In this document: piece after piece, positions 8,509 to 15,518 of the stretch
Layout: every line of letters starts with the position of its first letter
How positions within the stretch are numbered: position 1 is the first letter of the stretch
Source: an uncultured Bacteroidales bacterium
GTDB lineage: Bacteria > Bacteroidota > Bacteroidia > Bacteroidales > Paludibacteraceae
DNA: 22,629 nt
Direction: 5' to 3'
NCBI GenBank assembly: GCA_937911935.1
Contig: CALDQH010000007.1
Location: 1 to 22,629, forward strand
Made by a program: the position numbers and the translations under genes
Notes under the pieces: model-generated
Seen by the model: the letters and a program-made list of their open reading frames with translations, nothing else
What the model was told of the DNA's origin: nothing
The model's database searches: none

Positions 8509-9970
8509 GTCGCCATTTTAAAATTGCTGGTTCTTGTAATTCATATACCTGATGTACACAAGCAGGTATTTCTTTTTGGTAGTGTGTAACAAAGATAAGA
8601 CTTTTATCGGGTTGTAAAGCATATTTCTCAATCAAATTCAAGCATTTTTGTTTACAGATGCTATCCATACCATGAAAAGGCTCATCTAAAATCAGTAAGG
8701 CAGGATTTTTTACCAAAGCACGAGCAAAAAGAATCATGCGTTGTTCGCCTGCCGATACGCGCAAGAAAGGTTTATCCGCCAAATGTGCAATACCCAAGGC
8801 TTGCATCAACAAGAGCGCTTGCTGTACTTGCTCGTCGGTTGGACGTTGATACAAGCCTACACTATCAAAGTATCCCGATTGCACTACTTTTTGACAAGGA
8901 ACATTTTCGCGGTAATACAAGTGCATTTCGGAGGATGTATAACCGATGCGTTTTTTGATATCCCAAATACTCTCGCCCGATCCGCGTTTTCTATCAAACA
9001 GCCAGATAGGCAAGGAATAGGCCTGCGGATTATCTGCAAAAATATAACTCAACAACGTTGACTTTCCCGAGCCATTAGGCCCTAATAATGCCCACTTTTC
9101 ACCCTTTTTAATTTGCCAGGTTACATCCGGTTGAAACACCAAATTATCGTAACGAATACATACATGACGCATATCTATCACGTGGGTAAATTTATCATCA
9201 TCCTGACGTTGTACAAAGGTATAATCAACATCCGTTGTCTTATTTGGAACAGGAACGACATAATTACAACATTCGCCTGCATACACGGGTTTACAATCTT
9301 CCAAATGCAACAAATGAGTTGTACATGTAGGTATATCACGCGCATCTGCTACCAAGAACAACAACTGTATGCCTTGCTGTATCATGGCATCGAACACCTC
9401 CTCCATCATGTTTCGGGTAGCGACATCCAATCCGATAAAAGGATTATCAAAAATCATCATACGAGGCTTCTCCAACAGGGCTTTTGCCATCAGCAAACGA
9501 CGCAACTGCCCGCTCGACAACGTAATAATGCGATGCGACAGCAGATTAAACAATCGAAAAACCGATACTACTTGCTGCCACCACCCCTCATCTACAGCAT
9601 CTTGTCGCAACACATCCTCTACCGTAGGATACCAATCTACCTCATACACATTAAAGCGTTGCTGATAATAAGCATCCCTAAAATCAGAAAACGAATAAGT
9701 TGACTGAAAATGAATGGTTTTAATAAACTGACGTGGATAGATAAATTGTGTTGTTTTGGCTCTTTCCTCGTCCATAAAGGGATATTCGATACTTCCAGCA
9801 GACAATCCATATTTTCCACAAATAATCTCGCTCAAAAGGGTTTTCCCGCTGCCATTTTCGCCATAAAAGGTCCAAACATCCCCTTTGTTCATCGAAAAAG
9901 TAAAAGGGACTGCAAACGTAACATCCGGAATGCGCGGCACTACTGCATGGAGACTGATAAAAGGATTCAT
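8495..9970 (-). CDS. Tandem ABC ATPase protein (ModF/PhrA-like)
   Basis: A single 491-residue chain with two complete nucleotide-binding domains and no membrane segment. Domain 1 has Walker A GENGSGKT (about 37-44), signature LSSGQLRR and a Walker B-like MMIFDNPFIGLD, where Asn replaces the usual catalytic-site Glu. Domain 2 has GPNGSGKS, signature VSAGEQR and LILDEPFHGMD with the normal Glu. The layout matches the ModF/PhrA group of soluble duplicated ABC proteins, whose biochemical role is poorly defined. There is no permease nearby, which argues against a normal importer. An inactive first site and a hydrolysing second site are an inference from the D-N versus D-E difference. It overlaps rimM by 14 bp. 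Confidence 0.82.
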   Translation of the reverse strand: MNPFISLHAVVPRIPDVTFAVPFTFSMNKGDVWTFYGENGSGKTLLSEIICGKYGLSAGSIEYPFMDEERAKTTQFIYPRQFIKTIHFQSTYSFSDFRDAYYQQRFNVYEVDWYPTVEDVLRQDAVDEGWWQQVVSVFRLFNLLSHRIITLSSGQLRRLLMAKALLEKPRMMIFDNPFIGLDVATRNMMEEVFDAMIQQGIQLLFLVADARDIPTCTTHLLHLEDCKPVYAGECCNYVVPVPNKTTDVDYTFVQRQDDDKFTHVIDMRHVCIRYDNLVFQPDVTWQIKKGEKWALLGPNGSGKSTLLSYIFADNPQAYSLPIWLFDRKRGSGESIWDIKKRIGYTSSEMHLYYRENVPCQKVVQSGYFDSVGLYQRPTDEQVQQALLLMQALGIAHLADKPFLRVSAGEQRMILFARALVKNPALLILDEPFHGMDSICKQKCLNLIEKYALQPDKSLIFVTHYQKEIPACVHQVYELQEPAILKWRHDND

Positions 9971-9993
9971 AAACTGGTTTATTTAAGAGCACG

Positions 9994-10001
9994 TAAAGAT
10001 A
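9994..10001 (-). promoter_or_regulatory. Possible -7 element for the ABC ATPase-rimM unit
   Basis: The - strand reads TATCTTTA, one mismatch from TAnnTTTG, about 24 bases upstream of the ATG at 9970. It is followed by CGTG, like the CGTA after the spt and TPR-gene elements. It lies back-to-back with the hisG promoter. No -33 match is visible. Confidence 0.35.
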
Positions 10002-10008
10002 CGCATTA

Positions 10009-10040
10009 TTTGCCTATTTTGCATTTTATTGTTACCTTTG
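10009..10040 (+). promoter_or_regulatory. Bacteroidetes-type promoter for hisG-hisD
   Basis: TTTG at 10009-10012, a 20-bp spacer and TACCTTTG at 10033-10040 have the same geometry and the same -7 sequence as the lpxD promoter. The expected start near 10046 leaves a leader of about 20 bases, ending in ATTATTATTATG. No histidine-leader attenuator fits in that space. Confidence 0.75.
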
Positions 10041-10067
10041 TGCCTTATTATTTAATACATTATTATT

Positions 10068-10919
10068 ATGCTACGTATAGCTGTACAAGCCAAAGGACGT
10101 TTACACGAAGAAACCATGACCATGCTCGAAGAATCGAGCATCAAATTAGACATGGGCAAACGTCAACTATTGGTATCTTCTAAATCATTCCCTGTTGAAG
10201 TTTTGTTTTTGCGCGACGACGATATTCCACAAGCCGTAGCAACTGGCATTGCTGATGTAGGTATTGTAGGCGAAAACGAATTTGTAGAAAAAGGCGAAGA
10301 TGCTGCCATTATCAAACGTTTGGACTTTAGCAAATGCCGTCTTTCTTTGGCCATCCCCAAAGAAGCCGATTACCAAGGCGTTGAATGGTTCAATGGCAAA
10401 CGCATTGCTACCTCTTACCCCAATATTTTACGTCAATTTTTAGAAAAAAACAATGTTCAAGCTGACATTCATGTTATTACAGGATCGGTAGAAATTGCTC
10501 CAAGCATTAACCTTGCCGACTGTATTTTTGACATTGTTAGTTCTGGCAGCACGTTGGTTACCAACAATCTTAAAGAAGTAGAAGTTGCCATGAAATCGGA
10601 AGCTTTGATGATTGCCAACAAAAATTTGAGCGACGAAAAACAAGCCATTCTCAACGAATTGCTATTCCGTTTTGATTCGTACAAAAATGCTGAAGGCAAA
10701 AAATACATCATCCTTAATATTCCTAACGATAAAATCGAAGAGGTTTGTGCCCTACTTCCAGGCATGAAATCGCCTACGGTCACTCCGTTGGTACAAGAAG
10801 GATGGTCGTCACTACAGTCTGTTATCGAAGAAAAAACCTTCTGGCACATCATCAATCAACTTAAAAACATTGGAGCAGAAGGCATTTTGGTCGTTCCTAT
10901 CGAAAAAATGATTCTCTAA
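10068..10919 (+). CDS. hisG: ATP phosphoribosyltransferase, long form
   Basis: First step of histidine synthesis: couples ATP and PRPP to phosphoribosyl-ATP. The 283-residue length identifies the long form, with two catalytic lobes (about 1-210) and a C-terminal ACT-like regulatory domain (about 212-283) that binds histidine for feedback inhibition. Visible family landmarks are MLRIAVQAKGRLHEET, GIADVGIVGENEF and the PRPP-binding ADCIFDIVSSGSTLVTNNL. The long form does not need HisZ. The start at 10068 follows an A/T-rich leader typical of the phylum. hisD begins 4 bp after the stop. Confidence 0.95.
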   Translation: MLRIAVQAKGRLHEETMTMLEESSIKLDMGKRQLLVSSKSFPVEVLFLRDDDIPQAVATGIADVGIVGENEFVEKGEDAAIIKRLDFSKCRLSLAIPKEADYQGVEWFNGKRIATSYPNILRQFLEKNNVQADIHVITGSVEIAPSINLADCIFDIVSSGSTLVTNNLKEVEVAMKSEALMIANKNLSDEKQAILNELLFRFDSYKNAEGKKYIILNIPNDKIEEVCALLPGMKSPTVTPLVQEGWSSLQSVIEEKTFWHIINQLKNIGAEGILVVPIEKMIL

Positions 10920-10923
10920 ACGT

Positions 10924-12201
10924 ATGCAAATTATTCAATATCCTGCAACCGAAACTTGGGCAAGCCTTCTAAAACGCCCTCACCTCAACAGCAATGACCT
11001 TTCGTCTATTGTTGCGGGCGTGCTTTCGCGCATACGTACCGAAGGCGATGCAGCTGTTTTGGATTACGAAAAACAATTCGACAAGGTTCAATTAACCAGT
11101 TTAAGGGTAAGCGAGGAAGAAATACAAGAAGCTTCTTTGTTGGTAAGCGACGAGCTAAAAAAGGCGCTACAAACTGCCAAACAAAACATTGCGGCCTTCC
11201 ACGCTGCACAAAAGCACCAATGCATCGAAGTGGTTACCACAACAGGTGTCACCTGCCGTCAAAAAGCAGTAGCCATCGAAAAAGTAGGTTTATACGTTCC
11301 TGGCGGTACAGCACCTTTATTTTCGACCGTATTGATGTTGGCTATTCCTGCACAAATTGCGGGTTGCAAGGAAATTGTTTTGTGTACACCTCCCAACAAA
11401 GAAGGTAAGATCAACCCCATTATCTTGTACGCTGCTCAACTATCGGGTGTAAGCAAGGTATTTAAGATTGGCGGGATTCAAGCCATTGGAGCCATGGCAT
11501 ACGGCACCGAAAGCGTGCCCAAAGTATATAAAATCTTTGGCCCTGGCAACCAATACGTTATGGCAGCTAAACAACAAGTAAGCCTGCACGATGTTGCCAT
11601 CGATATGCCCGCTGGTCCATCGGAGGTTGCCATCATTGCCGATAGCACCGCTCAACCCGCTGCCGTCGCAGCCGATATGCTATCGCAAGCAGAGCACGGC
11701 AAGGACAGTCAATCCATCGTATTTACTACCGATGCTGATTTCGCATTACAAATCCAGGCAGAGGTAGAAAAACAAACAGCCATTGCTCCACGCAAAGAGT
11801 TTATTCAATGTTCTTTGGAGCATAGCAAGATTTTTGTTCTAAAAAGCATGGACGATGTCATTGCTATGTCGAATGAATATGCACCCGAGCACCTTATTAT
11901 TATGTGCAAGGATTATGCCAAGGTAGCAGAGCAAATTACCAATGCTGGTTCTGTTTTTATGGGCTATTATACCCCCGAAAGTGCGGGAGATTATGCCTCT
12001 GGCACCAACCACACCTTACCCACTAGTGGCTATGCCAAAGCATACAGCGGAGTAAATTTAGACAGCTATGTCAAAAAGATTACTTTCCAAGAAATAACAG
12101 CTCAGGGATTAGAGTTATTGGGCGATACCATCGAGATTATGGCAGCCAACGAGCAGCTTATGGCACACAAACAAGCCGTGGTTGTACGTCGCCAACAATA
12201 A
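10924..12201 (+). CDS. hisD: Histidinol dehydrogenase
   Basis: Oxidises L-histidinol to L-histidine in two NAD-dependent steps, the last reactions of the pathway. Zinc enzyme of 425 residues. Landmarks include the NAD-binding region around VPGGTAPLFSTVLM, IFGPGNQYVMAAK, DMPAGPSEV, the zinc-ligand stretch SQAEHGKDSQ, EYAPEHL (catalytic Glu/His pair) and the C-terminal ASGTNHTLPTSG. It follows hisG by 4 bp as in Bacteroides, but hisC and hisB, which I would expect next, are not here; an unrelated small gene with its own promoter follows. Confidence 0.96.
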   Translation: MQIIQYPATETWASLLKRPHLNSNDLSSIVAGVLSRIRTEGDAAVLDYEKQFDKVQLTSLRVSEEEIQEASLLVSDELKKALQTAKQNIAAFHAAQKHQCIEVVTTTGVTCRQKAVAIEKVGLYVPGGTAPLFSTVLMLAIPAQIAGCKEIVLCTPPNKEGKINPIILYAAQLSGVSKVFKIGGIQAIGAMAYGTESVPKVYKIFGPGNQYVMAAKQQVSLHDVAIDMPAGPSEVAIIADSTAQPAAVAADMLSQAEHGKDSQSIVFTTDADFALQIQAEVEKQTAIAPRKEFIQCSLEHSKIFVLKSMDDVIAMSNEYAPEHLIIMCKDYAKVAEQITNAGSVFMGYYTPESAGDYASGTNHTLPTSGYAKAYSGVNLDSYVKKITFQEITAQGLELLGDTIEIMAANEQLMAHKQAVVVRRQQ

Positions 12202-12235
12202 ACACCTATTCCGTATAAAAAAAATTGCATTTTTG

Positions 12236-12266
12236 TTGCATAATAAAAAAAAAAGATTTTATTTTG
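12236..12266 (+). promoter_or_regulatory. Probable promoter of the histone-like gene
   Basis: TTG at 12236-12238, a 20-bp spacer and TTATTTTG at 12259-12266, one mismatch from TAnnTTTG. The spacer is nearly all A/T with an A10 run, which may act as an activating or intrinsically bent element. Transcription would begin about 45 bases before the ATG. Confidence 0.45.
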
Positions 12267-12318
12267 CCTTAGTAAAATTGAATCACAGAAAAAATTACAC
12301 TTACTTAAAATTATTATT

Positions 12319-12492
12319 ATGGAACAATTAGTAAAAGAACTAGAAGCTAAAATGGCTGAATTTGCTAAAAATGCAAATGACCAAGTTGAAAAAGGTAACA
12401 AAGCTGCAGGTACTCGTGCTCGCAAAATTTCGTTAGACATTGAAAAAATGTTGAAACAATTCCGTAAAGACTCGATTGCAGCTGCAAAATAA
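12319..12492 (+). CDS. Histone H1-like nucleoid protein (Bacteroidetes Hc1-type)
   Basis: A 57-residue lysine-rich protein. The segment VEKGNKAAGTRARKISLDIE and the ending LKQFRKDSIAAAK match what I know of the small Bacteroidetes histone H1-like family (related by name to chlamydial Hc1). It is expected to bind DNA non-specifically as a helical, basic protein in the nucleoid. The N-terminal half (1-25) is a mixed-charge amphipathic helix; the basic residues concentrate after residue 25. The ATG at 12319 follows an ATTATT leader. The gene stands alone between its own promoter and a strong terminator, as expected for an abundant small protein. Confidence 0.87.
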   Translation: MEQLVKELEAKMAEFAKNANDQVEKGNKAAGTRARKISLDIEKMLKQFRKDSIAAAK

Positions 12493-12521
12493 TAGCAAGC
12501 AGTAATATAGTTTTACACTAT

Positions 12522-12557
12522 AAAAAAGGTGGAAATTTTACAATTTCCACCTTTTTT
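12522..12557. terminator. Bidirectional terminator between the histone-like gene and ribH
   Basis: Inverted repeat with arms around 12522-12536 and 12543-12557 (core AGGTGGAAAT/ATTTCCACCT), a short A/T loop, and A6/T6 tracts at the ends. It can serve both convergent genes. Confidence 0.92.
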
Positions 12558-12578
12558 ACATATATCGTTAGGTACTCC

Positions 12579-13061
12579 TTACAAATTTGCCATCTTAATA
12601 GCCGTAACACCAGCTTCAACCCCTTTATTTCCCAAGGATCCTCCACATCGATCCAAAGCCTGTTGAAGGGTATTAACCGTTAACAAGCCAAAGATTACAG
12701 GAGGCATACCCACTCTTGCATTCAAGGCTGCGATTCCTTGTGTAGTACCACCACAAACATAATCAAAATGCGGCGTATCACCTTGAATTACACAACCCAA
12801 TACAATAATAGCGTCGTATCTATTGGCTTCTTGAAACTTTCTGGCAGCATAAGTCAACTCAAAAGCACCTGGAACATGTACTACATCTACATGCTCCACA
12901 CCATTCTCACACAAAGCCTGCATTGCACCTTCTAACAAGGGAAAAGTAACGTTACTATTCCAATCAGCGACAGCTATTGCATATCGCTGATTTTTAACCT
13001 TGTCTTTGCACGGCATCAAAGAGGCATCATATTCCGATAAATTATGTAAACAACTAGCCAT
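12579..13061 (-). CDS. ribH: 6,7-dimethyl-8-ribityllumazine synthase
   Basis: Condenses 5-amino-6-ribitylaminouracil with 3,4-dihydroxy-2-butanone 4-phosphate in riboflavin synthesis. The enzyme has 160 residues. Visible motifs are WNSNVT (34-39), VPGAFELTYAAR (about 63-74), the phosphate/substrate loop VLGCVIQGDTPHFDYVC with the catalytic His near 98, and VIFGLLTVNT near the C-terminus with NKGVEAG. The start overlaps the stop of the upstream TPR gene by one base (TAATG), which indicates coupled translation. There is no riboflavin (FMN) riboswitch ahead of it. An icosahedral or pentameric assembly is expected for the family. Confidence 0.95.
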   Translation of the reverse strand: MASCLHNLSEYDASLMPCKDKVKNQRYAIAVADWNSNVTFPLLEGAMQALCENGVEHVDVVHVPGAFELTYAARKFQEANRYDAIIVLGCVIQGDTPHFDYVCGGTTQGIAALNARVGMPPVIFGLLTVNTLQQALDRCGGSLGNKGVEAGVTAIKMANL

Positions 13062-13759
13062 TATTTAGACAACGCATTGATAAATTTATCGACATCATCA
13101 ACTTCGGTCATACCAGGAAGCACCCCTTGATAATCTTTCTTAATTTGCTCGTAAGTAGCCAAGGCATTTTCTTTATCACCGATATTTTCGTAAGCACGAG
13201 CCAATTTCAAGGCATAAGTAGCAGCTACCATAATGTTACCACTTTTGCTGGCTTCTTTGAAATACGACAAAGCCTTTTCAACCTCACCTTTTTGTACGTA
13301 ACTATCACCGATAGTACCGCGCACGGTATAGTTCAAAGCATCATCGCCACCGCTAAACGCAGACAAATATTTAATAGCATTATCAAAATCACCCAATTTG
13401 TAATACGACAAACCTGCATAAGCATTTGCCAAATTTCCACTGGGAGTATTACCGTATTCATCTGCAATTGCCACAAAACCAACTGCATCAATGCTATCAC
13501 CATCCAAAGCAAGTTGATATTGACCATTTGCAAAATAATTTTCATTCGCAATCATCAATACGTCAGCTTCTTGATTAGTAGGAATTTGATACAAGTTTCT
13601 ATACAACAACCACCCTGTTAATAACACAAGAATGGTAACAAAAGCAATTAATAAAGGCTTTTGATTCTTTTCGATAAATGCCTCCGACGACAATACTGCG
13701 TTTTCAAAATTCTCTAACTCTTGAGGATTTTCTACTGTGGTTTTCTTTTTTTGTGCCAT
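13061..13759 (-). CDS. Membrane-anchored tetratricopeptide repeat protein
   Basis: A 232-residue protein with a short charged cytoplasmic N-terminus, a single membrane helix (about 35-53, LLIAFVTILVLLTGWLL) and a TPR-rich domain on the far side (about 60-232). Repeat-like helices include NAYAGLSYYKLGDFDNAIKY and KLARAYENIGDKENALATYE. The architecture resembles YfgM-like proteins that act with the Sec machinery or periplasmic chaperones, but a specific partner is not shown. I start at 13759 (MAQKKKTT) rather than the in-frame ATG at 13789, which would leave only a few bases of leader after the -7 element at 13802-13809. It is coupled to ribH by a TAATG overlap. Confidence 0.85.
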   Translation of the reverse strand: MAQKKKTTVENPQELENFENAVLSSEAFIEKNQKPLLIAFVTILVLLTGWLLYRNLYQIPTNQEADVLMIANENYFANGQYQLALDGDSIDAVGFVAIADEYGNTPSGNLANAYAGLSYYKLGDFDNAIKYLSAFSGGDDALNYTVRGTIGDSYVQKGEVEKALSYFKEASKSGNIMVAATYALKLARAYENIGDKENALATYEQIKKDYQGVLPGMTEVDDVDKFINALSK

Positions 13760-13801
13760 ACTATTTAATAATTCTTGATTAATATACATTCAATAAGTAC
13801 G

Positions 13802-13809
13802 CAAAGATA
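13802..13809 (-). promoter_or_regulatory. -7 element for the TPR-ribH unit
   Basis: The - strand reads TATCTTTG followed by CGTAC, an exact TAnnTTTG match. Its position puts the transcript start near 13795 and supports translation from 13759. No clear -33 TTTG is seen. Confidence 0.55.
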
Positions 13810-13948
13810 CGAAAATAGTTGAGAGTTGAGAAAGGAGAATGGAAAAAGTTTGGCTGCGTGCTTTCAAACTTCATGAGCAAAGCGAATCAAGTTGCAACTG
13901 AGTGAGTTCAGGAGCCTAAAATCGACTAACAAAAAAATCAATATTTAT

Positions 13949-13979
13949 TTTGCATATTAAAATTCTTTTCATACCTTTG
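13949..13979 (+). promoter_or_regulatory. Bacteroidetes-type promoter for tRNA-Cys
   Basis: TTTG at 13949-13952, a 19-bp spacer and TACCTTTG at 13972-13979 match the consensus exactly. The tRNA begins 18 bases further on, leaving room for a short 5' leader to be removed by RNase P. Confidence 0.8.
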
Positions 13980-13997
13980 CAGTGCTTTAAGCGAAAT

Positions 13998-14068
13998 GGT
14001 TCCTTGGCCGAGTGGTTAGGCACCGGTCTGCAAAACCGTCTACAGCAGTTCGAATCTGCTAGGAACCT
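13998..14068 (+). tRNA. tRNA-Cys (GCA anticodon)
   Basis: The cloverleaf can be drawn by hand: acceptor GGTTCCT/AGGAACC (7 bp), D-arm GCC/GGC, anticodon loop CTGCAAA with anticodon GCA, four-base variable loop, and T-arm AGCAG-TTCGAAT-CTGCT. The discriminator is T (U73), the identity base for tRNA-Cys. The 3' CCA is not encoded, so a CCA-adding enzyme is needed. The 27-43 pair is C/U instead of the G/U I recall in E. coli and Bacteroides. Confidence 0.96.
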
Positions 14069-14070
14069 CT

Positions 14071-14109
14071 AAAAGAGCGACTAAACCGAGTTTTAGTCGC
14101 TCTTTTTTT
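14071..14109 (+). terminator. Rho-independent terminator of tRNA-Cys
   Basis: A perfect 15-bp stem (14071-14085 with 14092-14106; core GAGCGACTAAA/TTTAGTCGCTC), a six-base loop and a T7 tract. It starts three bases after the mature tRNA end, so the tRNA is a single-gene transcript. Confidence 0.93.
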
Positions 14110-14142
14110 GCACCGCTACAACCGACATTACCCCCTCAAATC

Positions 14143-14174
14143 TTTGGTCACTTGCGGTATATTGACTATCTTTG
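14143..14174 (+). promoter_or_regulatory. Bacteroidetes-type promoter for the aminotransferase-paaK-LytTR unit
   Basis: TTTG at 14143-14146, a 20-bp spacer and TATCTTTG at 14167-14174. Transcription should start near 14180, downstream of the in-frame ATG at 14152, which is therefore excluded as the start of the aminotransferase. Confidence 0.75.
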
Positions 14175-14202
14175 CACCTTATTACGCAAACAAAGCATCC
14201 CT

Positions 14203-15507
14203 ATGAAGACAATTATAGAGCCATCTGTGATCGATGGCATCATGCAAGATTTAGAGATCAAAGACATTCAAACCGCATCGATTCGTCAAATTGGTGCATT
14301 GGTACGCAAAGCCGAACAAGCAACAGGCAGCGAATACATCCATTTTGAAATGGGTATCCCAGGTTTACCACCCTCTGCTGTTGGTGTTCAAGCCGAATGC
14401 GAAGCACTACAAAATGGCGTAGCCTCTAAATACCCCATCATCGATGGTATTCCAGAACTAAAAACACAAGCATCACGCTTTATTAAAGCATTTTTGAACA
14501 CAGACATCAACCCCGAGGGCTGTACACCTACCGTTGGTTCGATGCAAGGCTCGTTTGCGTCGTTGATGCTTTGCTCGCAATTGGATGCAAAAAAAGACAC
14601 CGTTTTGTACATTGATCCTGGTTTCCCAGTACAAAAAATGCAAGCCAATGTGATTGGTTGCAAAATTGCATCGTTCGACATTGCAGACTATCGTGGTCAA
14701 AACTTGCGTGAAAAATTGGAAAGCTACTTCCAACAAGGCAACATCTGCGCTGTGCTTTATTCCAGCCCCAACAACCCCACATGGATGTGCCTCACCAACG
14801 AAGAGTTGACCATTATTGGCGAATTGGCAACCCAATACGATGTCATTGTTATTGAAGACTTGGCATACATGACCATGGACTTCCGTCAAGATTTCGGCAT
14901 TCCTTTCCAAGCGCCTTATCAACCATCTGTATCGCACTATACCGATAACTACATCTTGCTGATGAGTGCCTCTAAAATATTCAGTTACGCAGGACAACGC
15001 ATTGCTGTAGCATGTATTTCGGACGCGCTTTACCAAAGACAATACGAAAGCTTGATGCAACGCTACGGCATCGGTCGTTTTGGCGCTGCCTACAGCTATA
15101 TTTTCTTGTACACATTCTCTTCGGGTGTATCTCACTCGGCTCAATATGCCATGGCAGCCATGCTAAAAGCGGCCTGCGACGGCACCTACGCTTTCGTCAA
15201 GGACGTAAAAGAATACGCCGAACGTACCCGCAAGATCAAGGATATTTTGCATCGCAATGGCTTCCATATTGTATATGACAAAGATTGCGATTGCCCTGTA
15301 AGTGATGGCTTTTTCTTTACCATCGGCTATAAAGACATGAGCGGAGCAGAATTGCTTAAAGAGTTACTATACTACGGTATCAGTGGCATTGATTTGGCAA
15401 CAACAGGTTCTACCCGCAAAGGCATCCGTGCTTGTTCTTCTAATATTCTTCCACACCATTATCAACTATTAGAAGAACGTTTACAACTTTTTAATCAAAA
15501 TCACTAA
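14203..15507 (+). CDS. Class I/II PLP-dependent aminotransferase, possibly for aromatic amino acids
   Basis: A 434-residue fold-type I aminotransferase. Visible features are the substrate-side IHFEMGIPGLPPS (about 46-58), YPIIDGIPELK, YSSPNNPTW (the NP motif that contacts the cofactor), the IEDLAYM aspartate/tyrosine pair, and the PLP lysine in SASKIFSYAGQR near residue 258, followed by the phosphate-binding arginine. The substrate is not readable from sequence. The next gene is a phenylacetate-CoA ligase homologue, so conversion of phenylalanine, tyrosine or tryptophan to aryl-pyruvates is a reasonable inference. The indolepyruvate oxidoreductase that would link the two steps is not in the window. 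It starts 23 bases downstream of the predicted transcript start. Confidence 0.82.
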   Translation: MKTIIEPSVIDGIMQDLEIKDIQTASIRQIGALVRKAEQATGSEYIHFEMGIPGLPPSAVGVQAECEALQNGVASKYPIIDGIPELKTQASRFIKAFLNTDINPEGCTPTVGSMQGSFASLMLCSQLDAKKDTVLYIDPGFPVQKMQANVIGCKIASFDIADYRGQNLREKLESYFQQGNICAVLYSSPNNPTWMCLTNEELTIIGELATQYDVIVIEDLAYMTMDFRQDFGIPFQAPYQPSVSHYTDNYILLMSASKIFSYAGQRIAVACISDALYQRQYESLMQRYGIGRFGAAYSYIFLYTFSSGVSHSAQYAMAAMLKAACDGTYAFVKDVKEYAERTRKIKDILHRNGFHIVYDKDCDCPVSDGFFFTIGYKDMSGAELLKELLYYGISGIDLATTGSTRKGIRACSSNILPHHYQLLEERLQLFNQNH

Positions 15508-15518
15508 GATAATATACT

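Noticed and set aside
9113..9703. A 196-codon open frame on the + strand
   Set aside because: It is antisense to the ABC ATPase gene, whose two Walker/signature sets make the - strand frame certain; the antisense translation shows no family-like pattern.
13810..13948. Possible small gene or RNA between the TPR gene and tRNA-Cys
   Set aside because: I found no plausible start, reading frame, hairpin or promoter in it; the words such as GAGTTGAGAGTTGAG are simple sequence.
14152..14202. Longer aminotransferase start giving 17 extra residues
   Set aside because: The added codons overlap the promoter (TATCTTTG at 14167-14174) and would not be transcribed.
14473..15144. A 223-codon open frame on the - strand inside the aminotransferase gene
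   Set aside because: The + strand frame carries complete PLP aminotransferase motifs; the antisense frame is a product of codon bias.
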